Source: Aquimarina pacifica (GTDB lineage: Bacteria > Bacteroidota > Bacteroidia > Flavobacteriales > Flavobacteriaceae). From it: a DNA stretch of 64,000 nt. Made by a program: the position numbers and the translations under genes. Below are positions 25,860 through 35,247 of this stretch, in pieces. The notes under the pieces were generated by a model, which saw only the letters and a list, made by a program, of their open reading frames with translations, was not told the DNA's origin and searched no databases. Position 1 is the stretch's first letter. Each line of letters opens with the position of its first letter. Where the stretch lies: NCBI RefSeq assembly GCF_000520955.1, contig NZ_JACC01000013.1:62001-126000 (forward strand), read 5' to 3'.

Positions 25860-26338
25860 CTTTTCAGATTGCTCAAAAACACTGTTAACCCCTTATCATA
25901 TAGTAGAGTTAAAGAAATTAAAAACATCTTGCTTAAAAGTTTCTGATTTCTTTATTGTCTTTTTGCTTTTTCTAGTTAGTAATTGTTTAATAGCCTCAAC
26001 AACGCATTTTTATGCCATTTTACTACACCTTTTACGAATAGCAAAAAGTCCCTAAATAATACATGCGACAAGGCAGTGCGAATATAAATTAAAGGTAGGC
26101 AACAAAATAAATTTGTTGATATACATAAAGTAAGTATATCCTTATTTAAGGTAAACAAAAAGTGAGCAACCCTAATTTTGAGGTATACATCAGGTAGACA
26201 ATTCTTAAAACAGCCATTTAGAACACAATTACACTGTCATAATCATTGATTTAACAGTTTTTCTATTCGTAGTATCAAAATGATATCTAAATTTATACGT
26301 TTTTTGTATAACACCACCTATGCTTAAGCTAATACAAT
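25860..26338. other. 479-bp divergent intergenic region
   Basis: It lies between the leftward YceI unit and the rightward TPR-LuxR gene and should hold both promoters. I could not pin down clear promoter boxes. A 60-codon leftward frame at 25976-26158 is taken as chance. No hairpin or RNA gene was recognised. Confidence 0.4.
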
Positions 26339-28090
26339 TTGATCAAACAACATACTATTTTGTGTACATTAAACATCCTTAACGCATCAACCCTAAAATT
26401 CAATACAAAAAAAATTGAATGGATTATCTGTATATCACTACTATTCTTTGTTAATTTCTCCTATGCCATAATTAATAAAGAAATCGATAGTTTAAAAAAG
26501 CAATTGGCGCTTCATAATACCAATGATATTCTAAAAGTAGACTTGTTTAATGAAATTGGATATGAGTATTGGATTATCAATCCCAATGAATCTATTTTCT
26601 ACGGAAAAAAAGCACTAGCACTATCTAAAAAGCTAACGTATCAAGAAGGTGTAGCATATGCCAATAGAGTTATTGGCGTAGCGTTTTGGGCACAAGGATA
26701 TCAAAACAAAGCATTAGAATACCTAATAACCTCTCAGAATACATACGAAAAGATTAAAAACACTGAAGGGATTGCAAATACCACCCTTAATATAGGAATG
26801 GTCTATGCTGATTTAGAGCAGTATGACAAATCACTTTCTCATTACAACAAAGCTATTGATAAGTTCATGTTACTCGAACTTAAAGACAGGATCGCAACTA
26901 CTTTTACCAAAATGGCTACCATTTTTATAGCACAAAATAGAATAGAAGAAGCAAAAAAATACCTAAATAATGCCTTAGAAATTCATACTAAGAATAGCTT
27001 TATATATGGTATTGCAGAAGTACACAACCGTCTGGGATTATTATATATTAAAGAAAATCAAAGAGCGCAAGCCTATTACCATGTTCATAGATCTATGTCA
27101 TTGGGACAGCAAATATTAGATATTGATGGATTAACAAGCAACTATATTTTACTCGGAAAAATACATAGACTTGATAATGAACTAGATTTATCAGAAAAAA
27201 ACCTAAATAAAGGCTTGAAAAAAGCTAAAGAGAATAATTTAAAAAAACAAAAATTAGCAGCATATGAAGAATTAAAGGAGTTAAGAAAGCAACAAAATAG
27301 ACCCATAGAAGCTCTTGCATTTTCTGATCGATATATACAATTAAAAGATTCGATTCTTGACATTGAAAAATCAAAACAAATAGCATATCTCGAATTTGAA
27401 AATCAATTACAAAAAAAAGACAAAGAAGTACAACTCCTTAGAGCAAAAGAAAAAGTAGATATACTAATTAGATATGCCCTTATTGCAGGTATATTAATTG
27501 TATGTTTTGTTATTTATTTGGCCTTAAAATCTTCTAAAAAAAATAAAAAATTACTGGAAAGAGATCAAGAGTTATCAGCTACAAATAGCGCACTGGCACA
27601 ACAGGCCTTAGAAAATTCGAAATTACAACAGATAGAGCTACAGCGACAATTAGATTTTAAAAATAAAGAGCTTACCTCCTATGCCCTTAATTTTGTTCAA
27701 AAAAACGAAATGTTGCAGCAGTTACTTGATAAATTAATTTTTATCAAAAATACCGATATCGACAAGAGAAACCCCATTATTGTAGAGACTGTCGAAATCA
27801 TCAAAAGAAACCTAACTACAGATAAAGATTGGGAAGATTTTAAAATGGTTTTCGAAAAAGTTCATATTGAATTCTATCCAAAGCTTACAGCAAAACATCC
27901 TGATCTAAAAACCAACGATCTTAAAATCTGCTCCTTAATACGACTAAATCTTAATATTAAAGAGACCGCAAGTATTCTAGGAATATCTCCGGAAAGTGTA
28001 AAAACTGCAAGATACCGTCTTCGTAAAAAGTTGGGGCTACAACCCAAACAAGAAATCGTTACCTATCTAATTGATATTGAAAAATCATAA
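26339..28090 (+). CDS. TPR-repeat membrane regulator with LuxR-type HTH
   Basis: A 583-aa protein from a TTG at 26339. No in-frame ATG occurs before the TPR region, so a non-ATG start is needed. An N-terminal hydrophobic segment (WIICISLLFFVNFSYA) acts as signal or anchor. TPRs span about residues 60-335, then a coiled coil, a second transmembrane helix near 378-395 (LIRYALIAGILIVCFVIYLA region), another coiled coil and a LuxR-like HTH at about 515-575 (LNIKETASILGISPESVKTARYRLRKKL). This is the widespread Bacteroidota type in which a periplasmic TPR sensor is joined to a cytoplasmic HTH. Its signal and targets are unknown. Confidence 0.85.
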   Translation: MIKQHTILCTLNILNASTLKFNTKKIEWIICISLLFFVNFSYAIINKEIDSLKKQLALHNTNDILKVDLFNEIGYEYWIINPNESIFYGKKALALSKKLTYQEGVAYANRVIGVAFWAQGYQNKALEYLITSQNTYEKIKNTEGIANTTLNIGMVYADLEQYDKSLSHYNKAIDKFMLLELKDRIATTFTKMATIFIAQNRIEEAKKYLNNALEIHTKNSFIYGIAEVHNRLGLLYIKENQRAQAYYHVHRSMSLGQQILDIDGLTSNYILLGKIHRLDNELDLSEKNLNKGLKKAKENNLKKQKLAAYEELKELRKQQNRPIEALAFSDRYIQLKDSILDIEKSKQIAYLEFENQLQKKDKEVQLLRAKEKVDILIRYALIAGILIVCFVIYLALKSSKKNKKLLERDQELSATNSALAQQALENSKLQQIELQRQLDFKNKELTSYALNFVQKNEMLQQLLDKLIFIKNTDIDKRNPIIVETVEIIKRNLTTDKDWEDFKMVFEKVHIEFYPKLTAKHPDLKTNDLKICSLIRLNLNIKETASILGISPESVKTARYRLRKKLGLQPKQEIVTYLIDIEKS

Positions 28091-28127
28091 GAAAGAATAG
28101 TGTATTAAGTATATTACCTTTTCTTCT

Positions 28128-28138
28128 AAGGGTCATCC
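28128..28138 (+). repeat. Third copy of the 11-mer AAGGGTCATCC
   Basis: An exact copy of the terminal inverted repeat of the 2266-2400 segment occurs 38 bases after the TPR-LuxR stop. About 60 bases further, ATACTGGAGA (near 28195-28205) resembles ATACTGGATGACCC of the first element's right end. So 28128 to about 28210 may be a diverged copy of the same element. Confidence 0.5.
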
Positions 28139-28317
28139 TCTAATTAAAAAACATAAAAATGTTTTATTCGATACAAAGCGTTTTTTATACAAAGCAAAAT
28201 TCTTATACTGGAGAGAGGAGGGTATTTTCCTAGAAAATATTTTATGGTTTAAATACTGCTATTTCTATTTGGATATTTCACCTTTTTGAAGTCGAATAAA
28301 CATCAAACTATATCTAT

Positions 28318-29004
28318 TTACAGTTTGGAAACAAAATCTTTTAATTCATCTGTGTATTCTGAAGCTCCCATTCCGTCGTTATTAGATGCAATTATTAACG
28401 TAAGATTACATCCTATATCTCTACCTTCTTTTACATTTCTTGACATTTTTTGGATAGGAAAGTAAAAATCCTTGTCCCATTGAATGATACAGATTGGTGT
28501 TTCTAAACGCCTCTTAAGTTTAATATTAGAAGCAATAGCTATGTATGACGAAAACAGTGTGTCATTTGACTCTATCAACTCTAACCCTTGCTGTGCTCCA
28601 TTACTGTACCCTACAAGAACAATATTATCAGAATCAATAGGATAGGTGCGTTTAGCAACTCTAATAAAATCGGTAATAATATGCTCTAACTTTTTAATAC
28701 TAGGTCTTCTCCAAGAAATTTTAGGGCTAAAAATAATACTGTTATCATCATTAAGTGCAGGAGTAAAAAAAGTTTCTTTTAAGGCAGGGTATTTTGCATT
28801 TCCAACTCCTCCTGGTAATATAATATACAAAGACATTTTTTCTGATGAAACACTTTCTGGTATTGTTAAATCATATGCACCTTGATATGTTTGAGAAAAA
28901 GCTTCAAGTGCTAAAGTATCTTCGTTACTATACATAGTGAAAGAAGAAATTAAAACTGCTGTAATTACCAGTACTTTTGATACGAAACAATTTAAACTTT
29001 TCAT
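28318..29004 (-). CDS. Exported alpha/beta-hydrolase-like protein
   Basis: A 228-aa protein with a signal peptide (VLVITAVLISSFTMYS). The body has alpha/beta-hydrolase features: an oxyanion-type strand LYIILPGGVGN, then the nucleophile elbow VGYSNGAQQG with Ser in GxSxG at about residue 142, and a later strand TPICIIQWDKDFYFPI with an Asp. A final His could not be assigned. It resembles small PHB-depolymerase/esterase-like hydrolases, but the substrate is unknown. A tandem LytTR-like repeat lies about 70-100 bases upstream. The gene stands alone. Confidence 0.7.
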   Translation of the reverse strand: MKSLNCFVSKVLVITAVLISSFTMYSNEDTLALEAFSQTYQGAYDLTIPESVSSEKMSLYIILPGGVGNAKYPALKETFFTPALNDDNSIIFSPKISWRRPSIKKLEHIITDFIRVAKRTYPIDSDNIVLVGYSNGAQQGLELIESNDTLFSSYIAIASNIKLKRRLETPICIIQWDKDFYFPIQKMSRNVKEGRDIGCNLTLIIASNNDGMGASEYTDELKDFVSKL

Positions 29005-29075
29005 TTTAGGGCTTTTTAGTTGTTATTACTGGTGTAAAATTAAGGTTACATACATGATTTTTGTTCGTTTTTTCG

Positions 29076-29105
29076 ACGAATGAACTATTTGTTGCGACGA
29101 ATGGT
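29076..29105 (-). promoter_or_regulatory. LytTR-type tandem binding site candidate
   Basis: On the minus strand ACCATTCGT is followed after exactly 12 bases by TTCATTCGT. Nine-base direct repeats spaced by 12 are the arrangement bound by LytTR proteins. The first copy fits the published consensus (T/A)(A/C)(C/A)GTTN(A/G)(T/G) at 8 of 9 positions and the second at 7 of 9. It lies about 70-100 bases before the start of the exported hydrolase. The link to the LytTR gene at 392-1147 is only a suggestion. Confidence 0.45.
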
Positions 29106-29293
29106 TGTCATTAACTGATTTGTGGTTAAACCGTAATTGCTGTTTAAATTAATTTGGAAGAGAATATCATTTTAATGGCCTAAATTCTAGGGATGTTAAA
29201 AAGGTCTTCGACTTAAAAAAAGTAAAGTAATACTATAAATACCTCTAAGTGTTACTTTGAATGCACTACATAGGATGGAAAATGATAGGATAT
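29106..29293. other. Spacer between hydrolase promoter region and the metalloprotease terminator
   Basis: Part of the 373-base gap 29005-29377. Apart from the LytTR-like repeats and the terminator it holds nothing I can recognise. Confidence 0.4.
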
Positions 29294-29323
29294 AAAAAAA
29301 CCATCACGAAAAATCGTGATGGT
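29294..29323 (-). terminator. Terminator of the HEIGH metalloprotease gene
   Basis: ACCATCACGA and TCGTGATGGT form a perfect 10-bp stem with a 4-base loop. Read leftward it is followed by a T run, and it lies about 55 bases after the stop of the gene at 29378. Confidence 0.85.
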
Positions 29324-29377
29324 ATAATAAAAATTCAAAGCTTTATTTTTTTAAATTCTTTTCTATTGTACGATTGA

Positions 29378-30208
29378 CTAATACAATGTCTCCAATGCAG
29401 TTATATCAGTACTAGAAAATTCTCCGTCTTCGCTAGAGCTAAAACATGCCAACATAATAGAATCTGCAAAATCAGAACTAGGCGTACCATTGATTAGTAT
29501 GGCTCCTACTCCAGCAGTACCTTCATTAGAATTTTGGCCACAGCTCTGACGAGACTGCCAATCCTGATGACGGAATCCTATTGAATGTCCTATTTCATGA
29601 GTAATTACATGCTCATTTACATTAGTACTAAAACTACTTGTACCATTGTTAATCTGAACCCATTTATATGGCTGACCACCACTAGGGAAACCTGCAGAAC
29701 CTCCTCCTCCAGAAGCTCCATTATTATATACTACCATATCGGCATTAGTACTTGCAGCATATGTTAATGTAAAATTCAAAGAGGTATTTAGACGGTTGTA
29801 GTTATTTACCGCCCATTGTAATGCAGTTTGCATATTACTAGTTAATGCATAACCAGAACCTGTATATCCAATGATACTGATATTTGTATCAGAAACAAGG
29901 TTATTCGTTCTATATTGCTTGTTATTATTCTCTGCTTCAGCTAAGGCATACTCTGCCAATTTATCCAGTTCAAAAATAATATCACCAGAAACAAGTGCTT
30001 TGTAAGGCTCCTCTCCTGGATGTTGTATCATTTTATACTCGGCGTCCATTGTATTAACACCCGCTTTTGTTAATGCTTCTAAATGTTCTGGGGATACTTT
30101 CTCGACTGCTGTAGTTTCTGCAGCCTCTTCAGTAAATTCGGTTTTCTCACATGATACCAAGGCACCAGTAACGATAGCGCAAAGCGCTAAAATTTTAATT
30201 TTCTTCAT
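29378..30208 (-). CDS. M57-like HEIGH zinc metalloprotease lipoprotein
   Basis: A 276-aa lipoprotein. The leader ends in a lipobox (ALVSC, Cys about residue 20). The catalytic region near residue 205 has HEIGHSIGFRHQD, matching HExxHxxGxxH, the zinc site of metzincin-like proteases. The Gly-rich GGGGSAGFPSGGQPYKWV stretch before it is typical of the flavobacterial M57 'dual-action HEIGH' family. It is probably displayed at the outer membrane or released. It is preceded by 640 bases without a gene and has its own terminator, so it is monocistronic. Confidence 0.88.
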   Translation of the reverse strand: MKKIKILALCAIVTGALVSCEKTEFTEEAAETTAVEKVSPEHLEALTKAGVNTMDAEYKMIQHPGEEPYKALVSGDIIFELDKLAEYALAEAENNNKQYRTNNLVSDTNISIIGYTGSGYALTSNMQTALQWAVNNYNRLNTSLNFTLTYAASTNADMVVYNNGASGGGGSAGFPSGGQPYKWVQINNGTSSFSTNVNEHVITHEIGHSIGFRHQDWQSRQSCGQNSNEGTAGVGAILINGTPSSDFADSIMLACFSSSEDGEFSSTDITALETLY

Positions 30209-30849
30209 TTTAATAAGTTGAGTTTGTGTAGTTATAAAACTAAAAATAGAATTGTTACATCCTATTCCTAAAATTGCAATTAAGTAAAAAGCTTTGAACC
30301 TTTTTTATTTTTTTGCATTTCGAATATATGATTTTTTTTCCAAAAAAAAGTTAATTCACTACACTGTCCTCATCAAAAAGAAGGAAATGATAAGATTTTT
30401 TTAAGAAAAATTAAAAAACTTAAAGCTAAACGCAAAACTAAAAAATCGACTAAGTGCATATGCATTTTTAAAAGCTTGTTTAGCAAATATTCCTTGCCAA
30501 ACGACCAAAAAAAACAAAAAAAGTATGAAATCAGTGCTAATTAGATGATGTATCTCTTTATCGTAAAATGACAATTATATTAAATAAAATATAAAAATAG
30601 TATTGTCAACAATTTCTTCTAAACTACTGATCAGTTGAAGATATTTCCTACAAATTATAAAGTTTAACCTCAAAATGTTAAAAAGGCTTAAAGAAGATGT
30701 AATTAACATTTTGTTAATACGTGTGTATGCCCAAAATAAATCTAATTTTAAAGAAAAAAAGAAAAAACTGCTATAAATAGGTACCTAAAAACAAAGTTAA
30801 TGTTATCTCTTATCAAATACATCTATAAGAAATAACCATAATACAAACA
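30209..30849. other. 641-bp intergenic region, nothing recognised
   Basis: A long AT-rich gap between the clpS side and the metalloprotease gene start. It must contain the protease promoter. I saw no RNA gene, repeat or open frame worth reporting. Confidence 0.4.
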
Positions 30850-31125
30850 TTATACTATCTCCGCACTAAGACCTGCTTCTAATAATTTAGAACAACGGGG
30901 CACTAATTCTTCGTAAGCACCTGTTTTTACTGTACATTTTCCTTTATAATGAACCAACATAGCACATTGCTCTGCCTGAAGTGGAGTATGCTCACACGAA
31001 CAAATTAAAGTTTCTATAACATGGTCAAATGTATTCACATCATCGTTATATAAAACAATCTCATTGTTTTTTTTATCAAGAAGTTGCTCTGCAACTTCTT
31101 CTAAAACTTTTTCCTGAGTACTCAT
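30850..31125 (-). CDS. clpS: ClpS, adaptor for ClpAP/ClpCP protease
   Basis: A 91-aa protein with the ClpS core: VLYNDDVNTFDHVIETLI (the N-degron pocket strand and helix), AEQCAMLVHYKGKCTVKTG (the His-x-x-Gly-Lys segment) and a final LLEAGLSAEIV strand. ClpS hands proteins with N-degrons to the Clp protease. Length and motifs are normal. It follows prmA by 63 bases on the same strand, a pairing frequent in Flavobacteriia. Confidence 0.95.
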   Translation of the reverse strand: MSTQEKVLEEVAEQLLDKKNNEIVLYNDDVNTFDHVIETLICSCEHTPLQAEQCAMLVHYKGKCTVKTGAYEELVPRCSKLLEAGLSAEIV

Positions 31126-31188
31126 AGGGGTCCCTTTTTTCTACAAATATAATAACTTCGTCCTTTATTTTCCTTAATTAACATTTTA

Positions 31189-32025
31189 TTATAAATCATA
31201 AGATGCTGCTATCCAATTATTTCTATCAAAATTATCATTAAATTTCAATCCATTTTCAGTACATTCTTTTGTAATCATTTCTAAATCTTCTTGATAGAAA
31301 CCACTTAACAGTAATCGCCCACCAGAATTTAGAGATTTAGCATACTGTTTAATATCATTCAGTAATATATTGCGATTAATATTGGCTATAATTACATCAT
31401 AATTTTTCCCTTCTAAAAGGGTTACATCACCTTCATACGTCTTTATTGCAGTACAATTGTTTCTTTCTACATTTTCGATAGTATTTAAATAACACCAATT
31501 ATCAATATCTATTGCATCGATAGCTTTTGCACCTCGCATTTCTGCCAAAATTGCCAATATACCTGTACCACATCCCATATCTAGTACAGTCTTATTTTCT
31601 AACTGCATTTTTAGCAGATGTTTAATCATCATGTGCGTGGTCTCATGATGACCAGTACCAAATGACATTTTGGGTTCAATGACTATGTCATATGTTGTAT
31701 CTGGTCTTGTATGAAAAGGAGCTCTTACACTACAAATATCATCAACTATGATGGGATCAAAATTTTTCTCCCACTCAGTATTCCAGTTAACCTGTTCAAT
31801 TTCTTCAGAAGAATAGTGTATCTCAAATTCGCCAGACCCTAAAATATAGATCCCATCTAAAATTTGCTCATGCCAGTCTTCTTTTTGAATAAATGCATTG
31901 AGTCCTTCCTCAGTTTCTACAAAACTTTCGAATCCTGCATCCCCTAATTCTGCTACTAATATTTCTACTGCTGGTTGCACAGGTGAAACCTTAAAATAAT
32001 ACCCCAGATATTTTGTATTAGACAT
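31189..32025 (-). CDS. prmA: PrmA, ribosomal protein L11 methyltransferase
   Basis: A 278-aa class I methyltransferase with the SAM motif VLDMGCGTGILAI at about residue 143 and a downstream NIN motif (IIANINRNIL) matching the PrmA family. It trimethylates ribosomal protein L11. The N-terminal substrate-recognition domain is present. It lies 17 bases after tpiA and before clpS, so the three genes look like one unit. Confidence 0.95.
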   Translation of the reverse strand: MSNTKYLGYYFKVSPVQPAVEILVAELGDAGFESFVETEEGLNAFIQKEDWHEQILDGIYILGSGEFEIHYSSEEIEQVNWNTEWEKNFDPIIVDDICSVRAPFHTRPDTTYDIVIEPKMSFGTGHHETTHMMIKHLLKMQLENKTVLDMGCGTGILAILAEMRGAKAIDAIDIDNWCYLNTIENVERNNCTAIKTYEGDVTLLEGKNYDVIIANINRNILLNDIKQYAKSLNSGGRLLLSGFYQEDLEMITKECTENGLKFNDNFDRNNWIAASYDL

Positions 32026-32042
32026 GTTTTTTTATTCTTTTT

Positions 32043-32795
32043 TTAAATAGCATTTGCGATTGCTGCAAAACTTTCTGCATCTAATGATGCTCCTCCTATT
32101 AAACCTCCATCTACATCAGATTTAGCAAAAATCTCTTGAGCATTTCCTGGTTTTACACTGCCTCCATATAAAATAGATACCTCATCAGCAATAGTTCCTC
32201 CAAAAGCTTGAGCAATTGTTTTACGAATAAATGCATGCATTTCTTGAGCTTGTTCTGGTGATGCTGTTTCACCCGTTCCTATAGCCCAAACGGGTTCATA
32301 CGCAAGAATTACATTCTTCCAATTTACTTCATCGATATGAAAAAGCCCCTTCTTAAGCTGATTTTCTACAACCGCAAAATGAGCATTCTCTTTACGATCT
32401 TGTAACTCTTCTCCGAAACAAAATATTACTGTCATATCATTTTGTAAGGCTGTATTTACTTTAGAAGCTAATAACTCATCAGTCTCTCCAAAATGAGCTC
32501 TTCTCTCACTATGACCTAGTATTACAGTTTCGACTCCAATACTTTTGAGCATTCCTGCTGATATCTCACCTGTATACGCTCCACTTTTTGTCTGATGCAT
32601 ATTTTGTGCAGCCACCTGGATTTCTGATTGTTTTAATTCTTCTGTAGCCATATATAAATTTGTAAATGTTGGAGCTACAATTATTTCTACATTTGAAAAA
32701 GAAGATAGTTTATCTTTTAACCCCAAAAGCAATTCCTTTGTTTCTAATAGGTCTTTATTCATTTTCCAATTACCGGCAACAATATTTTTTCTCAT
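32043..32795 (-). CDS. tpiA: Triosephosphate isomerase
   Basis: A 250-aa TIM-barrel enzyme that interconverts dihydroxyacetone phosphate and glyceraldehyde 3-phosphate. All active-site motifs are visible: Lys in GNWKMN (residue 11), His in ILGHSERR (about 96), Glu in AYEPVWAIGTG (about 168), and phosphate-binding YGGSVKPGN near 213. Length is typical. Its upstream region carries a 13-base homopolymer at 32838-32850. Confidence 0.97.
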   Translation of the reverse strand: MRKNIVAGNWKMNKDLLETKELLLGLKDKLSSFSNVEIIVAPTFTNLYMATEELKQSEIQVAAQNMHQTKSGAYTGEISAGMLKSIGVETVILGHSERRAHFGETDELLASKVNTALQNDMTVIFCFGEELQDRKENAHFAVVENQLKKGLFHIDEVNWKNVILAYEPVWAIGTGETASPEQAQEMHAFIRKTIAQAFGGTIADEVSILYGGSVKPGNAQEIFAKSDVDGGLIGGASLDAESFAAIANAI

Positions 32796-32837
32796 TGATT
32801 TAATTTTATTAGGTCCTATATTTATATTCGCACAGCC

Positions 32838-32850
32838 TTTTTTTTTTTTT
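32838..32850. repeat. 13-T homopolymer upstream of tpiA
   Basis: Thirteen consecutive T on the plus strand (13 A on the coding strand) between the permease stop at 32871 and the tpiA start at 32795. It is the same length as the A tract that splits the transglutaminase-like gene. Such tracts can change length by slippage and alter promoter spacing. Confidence 0.8.
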
Positions 32851-32870
32851 GGTCTTAATGCACCTTTTTT

Positions 32871-33944
32871 CTAAACTCTAATTCTAGGATCCAGCCATCC
32901 GTAAAGTACATCTACAACAATATTAATAAGTATAAACATTGTTGCGATAACTAGAACGGCTCCCATAATTATAGGAAGGTCCTGAGTATTTAATGCATCC
33001 ACAATTTCTTTACCCAATCCATTCCATCCAAAAATATATTCTACAAATACAGCTCCTGCCAACATGGACGCAAACCATCCAGAAATCGCAGTTACTACTG
33101 GATTTAACGAATTTTTTAGTGCATGCCTTCTAATAATCTGAATCATAGAAAGTCCTTTTGCTTTTGCGGTTCTAATATAATCCTGATTAATTACTTCTAG
33201 TAACGAATTACGCATTAATTGCGTAACCACTCCCAAAGGACGTATTCCTAAAACAATTGATGGTAAGATTAGATTTTTCCATTGTATATAACTTCCTTCT
33301 CCAAAATCATCAACTTCATACAAGCTACCTGTCATATTAAGACCTGTATACTCTTGCAAAATATAACCAAACAACCATGCAAAAATAATAGCGCTAAAAA
33401 ATGAAGGAACACTCATTCCCAAAGTACTTATAAGTTGGATTAACTTATCTGACCATTGATCCTTGGTCAATGCACTTACAATACCTAATGCTACTCCTAG
33501 TAACATGGCAATGCAAATAGCAAAAATAGCTAGAATAGCTGTATTTGGTAATGTTTCTTTGATCACCGAACTTACCTTCTTTCCATTTTTTTGAAAGGAC
33601 TCTCTTAGGTACGGGTACTTAAAAACAATTACTCTATTTTCGGTAGTAAAAAGTATCACACCCTTATATTTCTTCGGTGTATAATGCGAGAAATCATCAG
33701 GATGACTACTATGAATCGAGATAGGAGAAAGGTCGTTGATATAAAACAAATACTGTGTTGTACGCGATTGATCAAAACCATACTTCTTTCGTATTGTTTG
33801 CAATTGTTCTTCAGATTCATTTTGTCCAAGCATCATTTGTGCCGGGTCCCCAGGAAGAATTGTAAATAATAAAAAAATCACCGTAGTTACACCTAACAGA
33901 GTAAGCAAAGCGTAACCTAATTTAGTGATAAGATAATACCCCAT
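32871..33944 (-). CDS. DppB/OppB-type ABC transporter permease, lone subunit
   Basis: A 357-aa membrane protein. It has the family start YYLITKLGYALLTLLGVTTV with the following FTILPGDPA motif, five further transmembrane helices, and the ATPase-contact loop with IRTAKAKGLSMIQIIRRHAL near residue 265. These permeases import or export peptides and related solutes. A periplasmic insertion of about 65 residues (about 65-130) follows the first helix, as in several Bacteroidota members. No partner permease, ATPase or binding protein is adjacent, so the partners must be encoded elsewhere. It sits in an otherwise conserved housekeeping cluster. Confidence 0.9.
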   Translation of the reverse strand: MGYYLITKLGYALLTLLGVTTVIFLLFTILPGDPAQMMLGQNESEEQLQTIRKKYGFDQSRTTQYLFYINDLSPISIHSSHPDDFSHYTPKKYKGVILFTTENRVIVFKYPYLRESFQKNGKKVSSVIKETLPNTAILAIFAICIAMLLGVALGIVSALTKDQWSDKLIQLISTLGMSVPSFFSAIIFAWLFGYILQEYTGLNMTGSLYEVDDFGEGSYIQWKNLILPSIVLGIRPLGVVTQLMRNSLLEVINQDYIRTAKAKGLSMIQIIRRHALKNSLNPVVTAISGWFASMLAGAVFVEYIFGWNGLGKEIVDALNTQDLPIIMGAVLVIATMFILINIVVDVLYGWLDPRIRV

Positions 33945-33989
33945 TGTACCTAATTCTTTGTGTTTGCGTTTTGTTTAATAACAAAACGG

Positions 33990-35084
33990 CTATAAAGACA
34001 ATTTTTCTGCATCATTCCAATGTAATTTCTGAACAATTGTGCCATACTTTACTTTTACAATCCCTGGATTAGAGCGTAAAATTGTTTTAAGTGCTGTTTC
34101 ATCTGTATTGTAAAAAGAAAAACTAAGATCGTATTGCGATTTCACATGAGAACTATCTTTTATACCCGACGCAGTTAATCCGATTACGGTATATCCTTGC
34201 GCCAATGCTTTCTCTGTTGCTTCTTTAACAGCTATAAAACCTTCTGATTCACTTTTAGATAAATTATACGCAACAATAATTATTAATTTTTCCTTTTTAA
34301 GAAACTCATCTGTATAATCTTCTCCTTCTTTCTCAATTGCAAAATCATGAATTGGCGGTTCATATCCCTCTTTAAGAGTTTCGGTATCAACAGAAACAAA
34401 AGTTCCTTCTACATTTGGATAATCACCACTGGTAGTTACAATTTTTTCGACACCATCAACATCAAATTTCCAATGATATGCAAACTCGGCTTTGGGAGCC
34501 CCTTCTGGGACTTTCATTCCCTCTGTAATATTAACTCCCTCTTTGTAAGCTCTAAAATCAAAAACGGGCAAGTGCATTAAGACATAATATGCAAAACCAA
34601 GACAAGCTGTAAAAACACCAAAAACAGCCCATTTATGCATGGATATGGGTTGGATTGGTATTATAAATTTTCTTCCGACAAATAGGATCAATATGAGTAT
34701 GAGAAGAATCACATCTTTTGAAAACGATTCCCAAGGTGTAAGCGGAAGTGCATCTCCAAAACAACCACAATCTGTAACTTTATTAAAATAAGCAGAATAA
34801 AAAGTTAAAAAAGTGAAGAATAGTATCATTAGCAACAAAGACCAAACCGTAAATTTGGGCAAGTATCCTAAAATCAAGGTAATACCCAATACTACTTCAA
34901 AAATCACCAAGAAAACGGCTATCAATAAGGCAAATGGAATTAGAAATTCTAAATTAAGTACTCCTTCTCCGAAATACTCCTGAAGCTTATAAGAAAATCC
35001 TAGAGGATCGTTCAATTTTATAAATCCAGAAAACAAGAAAAGTGCTGCTACCACGATTCTTGAAAAAGTAACTAATATTTTCAT
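33990..35084 (-). CDS. BT_3928-family DoxX/MauE-like membrane protein
   Basis: A 364-aa protein with an N-terminal four-helix DoxX/MauE-like domain (LFLFSGFIKLNDPLGFSYKL at the start; DCGCFGDALPLTPW with a Cys pair at about residue 107-109) and a C-terminal region (about 200-360) that looks thioredoxin-like. This is the BT_3928 family of Bacteroidota. MauE-type domains are linked to thiol-disulphide handling; the exact role of this family is unknown. In flavobacteria it commonly neighbours the DUF1599 gene and tpiA, as here. Confidence 0.85.
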   Translation of the reverse strand: MKILVTFSRIVVAALFLFSGFIKLNDPLGFSYKLQEYFGEGVLNLEFLIPFALLIAVFLVIFEVVLGITLILGYLPKFTVWSLLLMILFFTFLTFYSAYFNKVTDCGCFGDALPLTPWESFSKDVILLILILILFVGRKFIIPIQPISMHKWAVFGVFTACLGFAYYVLMHLPVFDFRAYKEGVNITEGMKVPEGAPKAEFAYHWKFDVDGVEKIVTTSGDYPNVEGTFVSVDTETLKEGYEPPIHDFAIEKEGEDYTDEFLKKEKLIIIVAYNLSKSESEGFIAVKEATEKALAQGYTVIGLTASGIKDSSHVKSQYDLSFSFYNTDETALKTILRSNPGIVKVKYGTIVQKLHWNDAEKLSL

Positions 35085-35247
35085 TTGCTTTTTTATTTTT
35101 TAAAATCCCCCAAGACAGTAATCACTTATATGTATCTATACCTTCAAAAACTACCTTATGCTATTTTTTCAGACATGGTTTATGAAGCGTATTATCATGG
35201 ACAATATAAATAGGATACCATCTTATTCTTTAAAATTTAACAGTATT

